Shown here: positions 1 to 10,380 of the stretch, in pieces
Numbering within the stretch: the stretch's first letter is position 1
How the letters are laid out: every line of letters begins with the position of its first letter
Source of the DNA: Gerris lacustris
Lineage: Eukaryota; Arthropoda; Insecta; Hemiptera; Gerridae
Assembly: GCA_951217055.1 (NCBI GenBank)
Contig: OX578284.1
Location: 20,284,187 to 20,348,186, forward strand
Reading direction: 5' to 3'
Length of the DNA stretch: 64,000 nt
Translations under genes and position numbers: made by a program
Notes under the pieces: generated by a model
Seen by the model: the letters and a program-made list of their open reading frames with translations, nothing else
The model's database searches: none
What the model was told of the DNA's origin: nothing

Positions 1-202
1 AACATCAGACATTACGTCATTAAGATGTTGGCTCGGCATTACACAATGTCCTGCATCGTTTCGTCGCGTCCGACTCATCAGGGGCCCGACGCTGCCCACC
101 CAACTCTGGACCTATACCAGATCAAGAAGATCAGATATAGGGCTTAACAGAGACGAGCGTACTCTCATACCGCCATACTTGTTTGGCTGGCAAAACACAA
201 CA
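1..202 (-). repeat. Retrozyme-like repeat unit carrying the hammerhead motif (cut by window edge)
   Basis: Positions 1-57 match the centre of the palindromic MITE at 300-357 almost base for base. After that point this copy runs into the hammerhead segment instead of the MITE's second arm. The remainder (96-202) is moderately GC-rich and open-frame poor. The arrangement suggests one small non-autonomous element of which the MITE next to it is a rearranged derivative. The left end lies outside the window, so its true size is unknown. Confidence 0.45.
53..95 (-). ncRNA. Hammerhead ribozyme motif (type III-like order)
   Basis: Read on the minus strand this stretch has every core part of a hammerhead self-cleaving RNA. 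A GTC cleavage triplet (90-88) is followed by GGGCCC (87-82), the core CTGATGA (81-75), a stem II of GTCG/CGAC closed by a GACG loop (74-63), and GAAA (62-59). The strand before GTC (GCAGCG) pairs with the strand after GAA (ACGATGC) as stem III, with one G-A mismatch. Stem I is odd: GGGCCC leaves no room for a normal loop in one molecule, but it is self-complementary, so two RNAs could pair through it. Short stems that favour dimers are known in retroelement hammerheads. It lies in a repeat whose 1-57 segment recurs at 300-357. The motif is seen directly; activity is inferred. Confidence 0.72.
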
Positions 203-465
203 GCAATTTTAATACAGTGTTTGCACACTGCAATAGGCTACACAATTTTTGAGAGACACCAAGGGATGTCCCACGCAAGTATGACACATAGGAACTGTTC
301 CAACATCAGACATTACGTCATTAAGATGTTGGCTCGGCATTTCGCCATGTCCTGCATCGTAATGTCTGATGTTGGAACAGTTCCTATGTGTCACGCTTGC
401 GTGGGACATCTCTTAGTGTCTCTCAAAAATTGTGTAGCCTATTGCAGTAAGCAAACACGGTATTA

Positions 466-471
<6 letters not shown>
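203..471. mobile_element. Palindromic MITE abutting (TA)n
   Basis: Two arms of about 110 bases (203-315 and 357-471) are near-perfect reverse complements around a 40-base centre. The outer ends read GCAATTTTAATAC and its complement GTATTAAATTGC. Both open frames here are products of the palindrome, not genes. A related end with ATACCGTGTTT and CACACTGCAATA lies at 62190-62225, also directly beside an AT tract. No clear target duplication was found. Confidence 0.6.

Positions 472-547
<76 letters not shown>
472..547. repeat. (TA)n microsatellite
   Basis: About 75 bases of uninterrupted TA dinucleotide follow the MITE end directly. The next 440 bases (548-990) are AT-rich and hold no recognisable feature. 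Confidence 0.95.
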
Positions 548-550
<3 letters not shown>

Positions 551-994
551 CATATATACATTCTTTATAAATAATATAAACGATGCTATTTACTTCCTAA
601 GTTTAAAAATGGAAAAATAGCAGTAAAGAGAAATGAATAATTTAAAACTAAATAAAATATTAATTAATAAGAATTTAAAAAGAAAAAAAAAATTGTTTAC
701 CTTTTTTTTAATTATTAAAAGAAAATGAAGTCACTCTCTGGAGTCTAAAATATATTTTTTGTTTTGTTTCAAAACTTTTTAATTAAAACGTCAATCAATA
801 TTTTATTTCTTTGTTATAAGTTAGTTGCTTATTTCTTACTTTTTTTAAAAACAAAGTCAAGATAAATAAATAAAATAATAATAAGTTGGGAGAACCTAGG
901 AGTATAACATCTGAAGAACAAATTTCATAAAAACTTACGAGAGTGTTTGTTCTACGTTAAATCAAAATACCGACAGAAATGTTTTATTATTTAA

Positions 995-1148
995 GCCTCG
1001 TCCTGACTGCCTAACTAACAGAGGAAACCAGTCGAACGGTTTCTGCGCATGCCCAGAGTGAGATGCGCAGGCGCACTTCAGGCTGGGCATGCGCTGACAC
1101 CAATGCTCGGCTCGTTTCCTCTGTTCGGTTCAGCAGCCTGGACGAGGC
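995..1148. mobile_element. TTAA-flanked MITE with nested inverted repeats
   Basis: A 154-base segment is bounded by TTAA at 991-994 and 1149-1152. The inverted ends start GCCTCGTCC and include CAGAGGAAAC. A second inverted pair sits inside (GCGCATGCCCA with TGGGCATGCGC). A TTAA target duplication is the hallmark of piggyBac-type transposition, but these ends lack the usual CCC start, so the superfamily is only suggested. Several CATGCGC boxes resemble NRF1-type sites. Confidence 0.6.
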
Positions 1149-1152
1149 TTAA

Positions 1153-2869
1153 ATGCTAAAAGCAAGCCTTTTGACATAATCCTTAAGTCTACAACAACAT
1201 TTTGCGTCAGTTAGTCTAAATGACAACAAATAAAAATGTTTGAGGGCGATAACATTAAATTAAAAAATGGAGAGGGGGAAAAAACATGGAAATAAAGGCA
1301 CAGTGTTTTTTATGATAATCTCCATTATTGTTTAAGATAGACTAGGGTCTGGTTTTACTCAGTATAAAACATTTTTCCCCTCTCTTTTTTTTACGTCAAA
1401 GTAGTGGTTCTGAATTTTGAGCACATTCGCCTCCTCTTGAAGCTTTTTGTTAAGCAAAAAAGCATTCTGAAAACCCCTCTTGCCTTTTCTGACGCCTAAA
1501 AAAAGAGAAAGGGGGCCTTGATCTAAAAAAAACAAGGGGAAGGGGTGGAAAAAATTGTTTAGGAGGATCTTTGTAAATCTGTGGGGCGTCAGACAAAACC
1601 ATAATGCTCTTTGTGATGAGGGAAGACTTGAAGGGGGGGCGCAATATCGGAGTCCCTATATATCCAACGGACCTTAATATCAAGTCTGGTCCAAATAGAC
1701 GAGACTGGTAGAGAATTCAAAAATAAAAATAAAAAATCTTTTACCAGACAAAAATATTTATGAAGAGGATATTTTTCATCTCACCTTGATATGTTTTATT
1801 TTTACTTTTAAAAAATGAAAAATTCGTCTGGGGTGACAGGACTTTGTCTTAATGAACAGGGTACGAAAAACAAAAACATTCAAATATTATTTTTAAACAA
1901 AAAGAAAAACATCCAATAGTTCTACAAGGCTGTGATCAACACTTCTTTCAGATAAATAAAAAATATAGATAGATTTCAAAATGAGATAAGGAGAAAGTAA
2001 AAATTAAGGTTGATATTATATTATTCTAGGTCTACAACACGAAAGTTTATAGATAATAGTAAAATACTGCCCTTCTTCCTTTTGCTTTTTTAAGCCAAGG
2101 ATTTGTGTATGGGTGCGTCTTTGAGCTTATCGCTCATTAGACCGGTCTGAAGCGACCTGTGTTCGTTTGGAAATCTTTCGTTACCTCAGGCTCCCGGAAC
2201 TGGAAGTACGGGGGTAGGTGAATGCAATCAAAACTTAAATTAAACAATTCTTACTGATTAATAATGCAGTTCCTTAAAAAATGCAGTCAGCTGGAAAAAG
2301 GAAGCACAATGAGGGACGACCTAAGAGTTTGCAAAGAATAACGTTTAAGAAAACTTCAGTTATTTGTTAAGTTGAATTTATTAAGTAAGTATATTTCTTG
2401 AGAGAATGTGGCACTACTTAAATAAGTTTTCAAGTTGTCATCAAAGTCTCTTTAAAGTGCAAAGGCAACAAGATTACTAACAGTATGAAAATAGGGTTAC
2501 ATCATAGTACACAATGACACCGTGAAATCAGTTCCTCCTATCTAACTCTTTAACACAAAGTAGAGATACAAGCCGAGCTCTGATACAACGCTTTAACATC
2601 GTTACACAAGTTCAATTTGAAGTAAGTCAAATTTACAATGAAAATAATTTTACAAAACCTAATGACAAACAATTATAAAAGTACGAATTTATAAACACTT
2701 TTTTCACATTCTAGTATAGACTTTATTAGCAAAAAATAGTAATTATAAATGATCTTTAAATTTATACCTTCTTTTTATTTCCTCTACGAATACCATTCGT
2801 ATTCAGTGATAAAATTTTTTCAGATATTTGTAAACCAGAATAAAATCATTGATAATATGTACATAGGAA
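1153..2869. other. Unannotated AT-rich stretch
   Basis: No recognisable gene or element. The minus-strand open frame at 1450-1683 has low-complexity composition and no domain. A short GC-richer patch at 2105-2215 has no recognised match. The rest is AT-rich with homopolymer runs. Confidence 0.5.
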
Positions 2870-3416
2870 ATAGGCGACAAAAAAATGTCTGACTTCCGTC
2901 AAACTAGAATTTTTCAAATTAATGTTTTAGTGCCTTTTAAGAATATGAAGTTGGCAAAGTTCGTCTGCGGAACATAACCTGGCAATAGGCATTGAAAAAA
3001 CCGGTGGAGAGTATCCATGTCCCGCCCTTTATGGTGGGCAATGTGATTTTCATGATCCTGAGTACAAAATAAATTGTTGTCTGAAAATCAATTTGATGAA
3101 AGGTTGGCACTTGATAAGTGACCACTTTGATTGGGAGTAATACTTGAATAACTAACCTATCAAGTGACAAACTAACATCCACTTGATTTTTGGTCTACTG
3201 ACTAATTTTGTACTCAAGATTATAATTATCACATTGTCCACCATAATTGGCGGGACATGGCCGCTCTCCACCGGTTTGAATTTTTCAAATGCCAATTGCC
3301 CATCTATGTCCCGTGGACGAACTTAGCCGACCACATCTCCTTAAAAGGCACCAAAAGATTAATTTGTACACAAAATTCTAGCTTTATGTTAGTCAGACAC
3401 TTTTTTGCACGCTATC
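2870..3416. mobile_element. Foldback element, family FB, copy 1
   Basis: Both halves are imperfect reverse complements. The ends read TAGGCGACAAAAAA on the left and, inverted, GATAGCGTGCAAAAAA on the right, and further matched blocks include GTGCCTTTTAA (2930), the ATTGGCGGGACATGG region (3248) and TGAGTACAAAAT (3058). The same order of blocks recurs at 20680-21243. Open frames at 2937-3182 and 3257-3469 are by-products of the palindrome. There is no transposase, so this is non-autonomous; no target duplication is certain. Confidence 0.6.
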
Positions 3417-3670
3417 TTCTGGACTGTGAGGCTTTTATGGATTACTACCTACTGCCCTATGATTACTAACGATAACATAGAGATAGTTATAATATTAATT
3501 AGTTAGTTAATATATTATATGCAAATTATTGTTAAGACTAAAAAGTCAAAAAGAAATAATAATAATAATAAAGCCTTATTAACTCCTTCCCATTTGTTTA
3601 AAAAAAAAAGTGATAAAAAAAAAAAGATGTAGTGATATAAATAATGTCAAGATAAAAAGAACTTTTTATA

Positions 3671-4464
3671 TACTACGTTTTTTTAAATTTTCTGTTGAAT
3701 CGTATGTAATGTTGATAATATAATTGTTATTGTTATCTATAATATAAGTGGCAATGTCCTGATTGACTGACTGACTGACATAGAATCAACGCACAGCAAA
3801 ATCTGCTTAACCGAGAGACTTGAAATATTGAGGATATACTCGGTTCATATCATAGGCATCCACTAAGAAAGGATTTTGCGAAATTTTTATTTTTGTACCC
3901 AGGGGTACGGGGTACAAATGTCAAAGTAATGAATACTTTTAATGATGCATATCGTTGAAAAGCTCTTTAAAAGTACAGTAATTGTTGTTATGTACAGTTT
4001 TGTCATATTTTCATTTAGGAGGGGGTAAAATGGAAAAATGTGTATAACTACATCTTATATTAATGAAAAGTGTCTATGAGTGTCTTTTATCTTATATAAA
4101 TGAAGAGTGTCTATGAGTGTACTGCTTACATGAGATTATAAAGTTAAAATGTTGGTACACAGGAGTACGGGGTACAAATGTCAAAGTAATTGATAGGTAC
4201 CCTTTATGATGCATATTGTTGAAAAGCTCTTTAAGAGAAAAGTAATTGTAATGTACGTTTTTGTCATTATTTTCATTTAGGAGAGGGGTATAAAGGAAAT
4301 GTCAACGTAAATGTGTGTGCGCGCGTGCGCGAACGGGCGCGTGTGTGTGTGTTCTTTATTCAAATCAACCGTTTTATTCCGATTTCAATGAAAATTTGCA
4401 CACTTGACCTTCAAAGCAAGGGGAAAAGGGGAAGGTCACTGACTTCATGCATTTTCGAAATTTT
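3671..4464 (+). repeat. 794-bp direct repeat, left copy
   Basis: This segment (end of E1 plus the first 729 bases of HEL-1) is identical, base for base as far as I could compare, to 7011-7804. The two copies abut the LINE exactly on either side. It includes an alternating purine-pyrimidine tract at 4312-4352 (GTGTGTGCGCGCGTGCGC and on) that could form Z-DNA. Confidence 0.92.
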
Positions 4465-7010
4465 TTTCCGGCCTTGAAGCCACACGCGTCACTTCGGATC
4501 CGTTATTTTTTCAATAGTTCACTGGTTAATAATCAAGTTACACTATTCATTTTAGGTATAGGCATTCTATAAATGAAAGTCTTTCATTTGACGAAGTTTT
4601 ATCGAAATTGGTGTAGTAATTAACAAGTTATAGACGTTTTAAGTTTTGGATTTTTATTGAGTCTGGAAGAGTTTAGTGAGGAACCATTAGTTGGAAGGTG
4701 TAGTGTTAGAAGGTGTGAGTGCCGAGGAGGGGGTCGACGCATGCGCAGCTTCTTAGTGTCACATAGAGCTTCTTAGTTGTGATTAAAACATCTGTTAACT
4801 GTCATTGGTATTGTTTACATTTCGTGGACTCTCCTTTATAGATTCAATCGCAAAGATCTTTGTCGGTATTCTGAATAATCGTCTGAACAAATGGGTCGGA
4901 GAAAATAATGTTTTACACGAATTCCAAGCAGGATTTCGTCGGGGATACTCCACCCTTGATCACATTTTCACTCTCACAAACATGATCCAGTTAAAGTGGT
5001 TTGAAAATAAAAACAATAGAAAAGTCTACGCCTTCTTCGTAGATTTCAAAGCTGCATTTGACTGCATCGACAGGCGAGCGCTTTTTTACAAACTTTCTGT
5101 ACTTGGTATCTCGACACGAATGCTTAGCAATATAAAGGAACTGTTCAGGGAGACCGCGGCAGCAGTGTGGACTAAGAGCGGACTGTCAGATGAGTTTAAA
5201 ATAAAAACAGGAGTAAAGCAAGGATGCCTCATTAGCCCCTTGTTATTTAGTTTATTTCTAAATGACTTGTATGATGAGCTTGACGGAGACCTATGCGTAC
5301 GGGGCATGAAAATTAAGATGTTAGCTTACGCCGACGATATTGTCCTACTGAGTGATAACATCATAACGCTTAGAAGGATGATAAAAAACCTGGACGAGTA
5401 TTGTCAAAAGTGGAGTTTATCGGTGAATCTATCGAAATCTAAAATAATGGTATTCAAGCCAAATGGTGGAAGAACATCAAAAAAAGAAAAATGTTACTAC
5501 AGGGGTCAACAAATAGAAATTGTGCCAGAGTATAAATACCTTGGAATCACTCTATCCTCCACACTTAGCATTAAAACACATTTAAAAGACAAACTGAATG
5601 CTGGAAAACTCGCGCTCAATAATACCGGTGATGTTTTGTGGTCCACTAAAGATTTCACCTTCAAGACGAGGTTACAATTATTTCACTCGATCTCCAGATC
5701 GATTATGTGTTATGGAGCCCAGGTATGGGGATGGAATCGATTTGAAGAGACCGAAAAGCTTCAAAGATACTTCCTTAAAAAAGTTTTTGGTTTACCTCTT
5801 AATACTGCTAGCTACTTTCTCCAGTTGGAATGTGGAGTAAACAGTATGTACATCTACACCTACAGGCTACATGTGAAGTATATTGAAAAAGTACTGTGCG
5901 AGATGAGTAATGCGAGGTGGCCGAATATAATAGCAACATTTGTGATAAATGATAGGATATTATGGTATAAGGAGTGGAGTGATCTTATGACAAAATATGG
6001 TATTATGCCTGACCAAAGTTTGAGTGTGGCAGATCAGTGGTCTATATACTCTCCTCAGTTGTTAGATGCTATGACAGCGATGGACGCCAAACACAGCTTA
6101 GAGAAAGCGCGCTCTAGTGAAAACCACCCTCTATATTGTTACCTATCATTTGATCTCAAAGACCATTATTTCCACACTCTATCATTTTCAATGAGTAAGC
6201 AAATCATAAAATTGCGATCTGATATGGTGGGTTTAAGTTATAATCCATGGGTAGAAGAAGATTTTCCAGAATGTCCTCTTTGTCACGTACAGACCAGAGA
6301 AGATCTCCACCATTTCCTCACCCAGTGCTCTGCTCTATCTCACATTCGACAAAGCTACCTCGGGAAAAATCATTTAACTTCGGTGGAAATCCTACAACTG
6401 TTAAATGGGAAAGACTGGAAAGCACTCTGTAATTATTTTGTAGCTGCTTCTAAATACAGAAAAAGCGAGTTAGTGCATGGTTAAATCAGATACAATTTTA
6501 ATATAGCCCATAATTTATATTATTTTTTATAAATTTTATTTGTTTTAATTTGCATGTATAGAAATTTAGTGTTTAGTTAGTTATTGTATGTGTGGGCTAC
6601 TTACCCTAAGTTAATGTTTACATACAAAAACCTCGTAGTAAGATAAGATTTTGTATTTCCAGAGATAGTCTGTAACGCTTAAGGAATTTTATCATTTGCA
6701 TTTTTATTCTCTTATCTTTATGTTGTTTTTATTTTTATATCTATTTATTTTTGTTGTTGTTTATGTTTCTAATTATTTAAAGTCTTCATATTTATATTGT
6801 TGTAACGTGTTGGTTGTTATTACTCTATTTATATTTATGCATGCTCTCCTTACATTGTCTAAGGTCATTGTTACTATTTATTATGTCAATATGTTAACAT
6901 TTTGTGCTGGGATCTCGCCTGACGGTCCATTGACCAAGGCTATATCGTTTGTTAATTACTATTATTCATGTACCAAACTTGTTAAATAAATAAACGATTA
7001 TTATTATTAT
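4465..7010 (+). mobile_element. 5'-truncated non-LTR retrotransposon (LINE)
   Basis: This 2546-base insertion has a leader of about 335 bases without coding potential, a reverse transcriptase frame, an AT-rich 3' UTR (6485-6984) and an (ATT)n tail that ends exactly where the second 794-bp repeat begins. There is no endonuclease domain or ORF1, so the 5' part of the element is missing. The open frame at 6696-6989 lies in the 3' UTR and is not credible as a gene. The leader has a CGCATGCGCAG box at 4738 resembling an NRF1 site. Its source is unknown; it may be another transcript joined during reverse transcription. Confidence 0.8.
4799..6484 (+). CDS. Reverse transcriptase of a non-LTR retrotransposon (partial, no N-terminus)
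   Basis: RNA-templated DNA synthesis at the target site is the expected role. The frame is open from 4799, after TAA at 4796-4798, and has no ATG before codon 60 of the 559 counted from TTG at 4805. Coding similarity seems to begin at RGLSFIDSIAKIF, so the original N-terminus with endonuclease is absent. Numbering from 4805, QAGFRRG is at 41-47, motif A FVDFKAAFD at 78-86, motif B GVKQGCLISPLL at 136-147 and the catalytic YADD at 175-178; EYKYLG follows in the thumb region. A C-terminal CCHC finger spans C490, C493, H502 or H503, and C508. No stop or frameshift interrupts it, which fits a young insertion. I recognise the protein class but cannot assign the clade with certainty. Confidence 0.9.
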   Translation: MSLVLFTFRGLSFIDSIAKIFVGILNNRLNKWVGENNVLHEFQAGFRRGYSTLDHIFTLTNMIQLKWFENKNNRKVYAFFVDFKAAFDCIDRRALFYKLSVLGISTRMLSNIKELFRETAAAVWTKSGLSDEFKIKTGVKQGCLISPLLFSLFLNDLYDELDGDLCVRGMKIKMLAYADDIVLLSDNIITLRRMIKNLDEYCQKWSLSVNLSKSKIMVFKPNGGRTSKKEKCYYRGQQIEIVPEYKYLGITLSSTLSIKTHLKDKLNAGKLALNNTGDVLWSTKDFTFKTRLQLFHSISRSIMCYGAQVWGWNRFEETEKLQRYFLKKVFGLPLNTASYFLQLECGVNSMYIYTYRLHVKYIEKVLCEMSNARWPNIIATFVINDRILWYKEWSDLMTKYGIMPDQSLSVADQWSIYSPQLLDAMTAMDAKHSLEKARSSENHPLYCYLSFDLKDHYFHTLSFSMSKQIIKLRSDMVGLSYNPWVEEDFPECPLCHVQTREDLHHFLTQCSALSHIRQSYLGKNHLTSVEILQLLNGKDWKALCNYFVAASKYRKSELVHG

Positions 7011-7804
7011 TACTACGTTTTTTTAAATTTTCTGTTGAATCGTATGTAATGTTGATAATATAATTGTTATTGTTATCTATAATATAAGTGGCAATGTCCT
7101 GATTGACTGACTGACTGACATAGAATCAACGCACAGCAAAATCTGCTTAACCGAGAGACTTGAAATATTGAGGATATACTCGGTTCATATCATAGGCATC
7201 CACTAAGAAAGGATTTTGCGAAATTTTTATTTTTGTACCCAGGGGTACGGGGTACAAATGTCAAAGTAATGAATACTTTTAATGATGCATATCGTTGAAA
7301 AGCTCTTTAAAAGTACAGTAATTGTTGTTATGTACAGTTTTGTCATATTTTCATTTAGGAGGGGGTAAAATGGAAAAATGTGTATAACTACATCTTATAT
7401 TAATGAAAAGTGTCTATGAGTGTCTTTTATCTTATATAAATGAAGAGTGTCTATGAGTGTACTGCTTACATGAGATTATAAAGTTAAAATGTTGGTACAC
7501 AGGAGTACGGGGTACAAATGTCAAAGTAATTGATAGGTACCCTTTATGATGCATATTGTTGAAAAGCTCTTTAAGAGAAAAGTAATTGTAATGTACGTTT
7601 TTGTCATTATTTTCATTTAGGAGAGGGGTATAAAGGAAATGTCAACGTAAATGTGTGTGCGCGCGTGCGCGAACGGGCGCGTGTGTGTGTGTTCTTTATT
7701 CAAATCAACCGTTTTATTCCGATTTCAATGAAAATTTGCACACTTGACCTTCAAAGCAAGGGGAAAAGGGGAAGGTCACTGACTTCATGCATTTTCGAAA
7801 TTTT
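7011..7804 (+). repeat. 794-bp direct repeat, right copy
   Basis: Identical to 3671-4464. Sequence continues from here into the rest of HEL-1, so this is the copy in its natural context. The preceding base is the end of the LINE (ATT)n tail. Confidence 0.92.
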
Positions 7805-8032
7805 GATTTTGGTACACAGTATTTTAAGAGTGCTGTACAATTATTGTTATGTACATTTAGGGGGGTAAAATGGAAAAATATATCTATATCTATGTATAAA
7901 AAACTAATAATTGTTGTGTCTGTACATTTATCCGATTGGGCTAAAATTTTGTATTTATTCATTTATTTATTTATTTTTTTATTATTATTTTTTTTTTTTA
8001 AATACCTTTATTGAATAAAACATATTAATACA

Positions 8033-8702
8033 CTAGGCATCGCGTAACTCTATCATTGAAGCGAGCGTATAGTAATAAATATGTATTGAATATTGGAAAA
8101 AAAGATTATTGTGAATCATGATGAGTTGATAGATAATGGGTCTGGTAGTAGTGCAGCGGCTAGTAGTAAGGGAACCACCCCGCATTCTTACTATTCCACT
8201 AACCACACATCTCTATTTCAATATTTATAATTTGTATCTCTTTGCTACAAACAAACTACTGCATGTATCAAATTGAAATTTTGCATGCCTGTTTCAATTG
8301 TGCATCAGATGGTGTCTATGAAGTTTTATTAAAATCGTTACGTTAGAACGTAAGATATCGGTAAAAAGGTTGTTTTCTCTATTTTAAACGTTTAGGCCCG
8401 CTTTAATAGTTTTAGCGATCTTTATTAATTCATAGCGGTGTCGCTGTTGGTTTTACTAAAAAATGTTATTTGAAAAAAATGTTCGTCTCATCGAATAGAT
8501 GATGATAGAATCTTTTCCCGTCCTGAAATTCCAATTTAATTTTTGAACCTCTCGTTTACGCGAGCGTTGCGCGCGAACTCTTGGACGGATCACGCTGTCC
8601 AACGAACTTAGCCTGAATATTAGTAAGAGGATCATGTATACCAAATTTCAACTAAATCGGTCAACTTTTACTCAAGTTATCGTCACACGCGTGAACGTTA
8701 CT

Positions 8703-8754
<52 letters not shown>

Positions 8755-8802
8755 CGGAGCATATTTCGTTGAATGTAGGAAGCTCGCTACGCTCGCTTCA
8801 AT
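8033..8802 (-). mobile_element. Helitron-like element HEL-2, nested copy
   Basis: On the minus strand it starts ATTGAAGCGAGCGTAGCGAG (8802) and ends GCATCGCG...CCTAG-T reading into 8033. A (CAGA)n run lies at 8702-8752. A full second copy with the same ends and order lies at 59249-59997, and fragments lie at 53.68 kb, 18.6 kb and 54.77 kb. The CTAG-T terminus suggests Helitron-type movement; no coding frame is present. It lies inside HEL-1. Confidence 0.65.
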
Positions 8803-10380
8803 AAATAATATTTTAGTACATCAATTTATCTATTTTATTGATTTTACATTTTAGCTCTACATAAGGTTATCTCTCCACTAGAGAACACGGAGGCCCGAGC
8901 TGTGGAGAGAGAATATGGGGTATTTCCACTGAATGAGTAGTCCTGACAACGAATTTAAGTTTAGAAAATTTTGTATCTGTCTGTCTGTGCGTCAATCACG
9001 TCCAAATGGCTGAATAGATTTTGGAGGTTCTTGGGTACAATGTTAAGCTTAATTCTGCGGGTGATAAAGGATATAAAACGATTTGGTAGCTTTATATGGA
9101 AATGAGAACGGGGCTTCTAAAAAGATTTCAAAATTCTTATTTCATTTTTCATAAAAAATGTATTTAACCAAAATTGCAGAAGAAACTACTGACCATATTT
9201 TATGTTTTGTGGAAATTTCTGTAGAAGAACTGTTAAAGAAATTATTTTTCAATCACTGTCAAAAAATATTTAGATTTATTTTTAGATATTAAGGCAATAA
9301 TTAATAAATCACGCCTTACCGTGCCTAAACCTTTACTAACTTAATCATGACCACTTCTTTAAAATTCTAAAATAAAATCTACAAGTGTATAATAATTTCT
9401 AAATTATATTGATAACTGCCAATAGAGATTTTCTAAAATTTTATCCCTAAGGGGAACATAAGGACAGAGTAAGAAAAGAAGGGGTATTGAGCCCAGACCG
9501 ATCTCCTAAAGTTAGGAAGTTAATACTTGAGAAAGAGCTCTTATTTTGGATGTAAGCATGTATATTAATAAAAGATAATTCCAATTTCAACCAAGGGATG
9601 TAAAATGACACGGGGGGGGGGTTACACAAGGAAAATACCACTGCTTTTCCTTTTTAAAAATTTAGTCGGAATGAATTACTAATTTGGGATATTAGTAAAT
9701 TATCTTATCAAAGGGGAGGGGGTATATAAATAAGGGGGAGGGATAGAATCTAGATATTCTCGCTTAGTAAAATAATTTAAATGTTTCTTGATGGTAGTTT
9801 ATAAATCCATTAAATTGAAAATAAAACACCCCGTAGCGAAGCACGGGTAGCTAGTATAATATATAATGTTAGTGAAAAAAAAAAATAGTTCCGAATTTAT
9901 TTACTTCACATAAATGACAACCATCCAGAGAGCTGATCTTAAACCTATAAAAGGATAAATCTTTGTACAACGGATCTCCCCGACACCAAATCTAAAGCAT
10001 GCCATCGACATAATATTTGAAATAATATAATCGATATATTTCCTGTTTTGCTGTCATTCAATGTTAATCTACCACAAATTTGAGACCCGTCAAAATGAAG
10101 ATTGCGTAAATATTGGATATGGCAAAACAAATAAAATAACTTGCGGATTTTTTCCGAACTAACTTTCCGCTCAGCAAAATGTGCTGAAAACTAATTAAAT
10201 TCTGCTGAAAGATGGCTAAAAGTATTAAAATAATGCATTGTCATCGTGATCTGAGCTATGCTAAAAGTTTCAAATGTTGAGCTATTCGGGAAGTTAGTTA
10301 GAAATCGATTGCCAGATTTGTACCGGACAAACAAACAAACAAACAAACAAGAATGCAAGCTAATAAAAACGTAGTAATAA

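Larger units (their letters stand above)
3736..9854 (+). mobile_element. Non-autonomous Helitron (HEL-1) with nested insertions
   Basis: The 5' end starts TCTATAATATAAG and leads into the GACTGACTGACTGACA and ATCAACGCACAGC blocks typical of many arthropod Helitrons. The 3' end has a short hairpin (CCCGTAGCGAAGCACGGG, 9831-9848) followed closely by CTAG (9851-9854). It sits between A and T, as Helitrons do. The intact E1 copy at 34.6-35.1 kb shows the unoccupied site reading GTTA-TATATAATG. Without the LINE and the duplicated segment it would be about 2.8 kb. No Rep/helicase frame is present, so it depends on proteins made elsewhere. An internal module (GGTACAAATGTCAAAGTAAT) is repeated at about 3909 and 4171. 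Confidence 0.85.
3640..10380 (+). repeat. Repeat E1 interrupted by a Helitron
   Basis: Bases 3640-3735 and 9855-10380 together match one continuous reverse-oriented segment at about 34615-35110. E1 shows CTACGTTTTT near its left edge and AAAAACGTAG near its right edge (10364-10373), each next to TA, which hints at a Tc1/mariner-type MITE. Similarity to the other copy continues about 30 bases further left, so the left boundary is not settled. A (CAAA)n run lies at 10327-10350. Confidence 0.6.

Noticed and set aside
179..466. 95- and 66-residue frames on opposite strands
   Set aside because: They arise from the two arms of the palindromic MITE and mirror each other.
3671..3680. The left edge of the 794-bp repeat as the natural end of E1
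   Set aside because: The other E1 copy continues to match for about 30 bases further out, so 3671 is not clearly an element boundary.
4805..4807. TTG as the true start of the RT protein
   Set aside because: The element is 5'-truncated with an in-frame stop just upstream; the first codon is only where the open frame begins.
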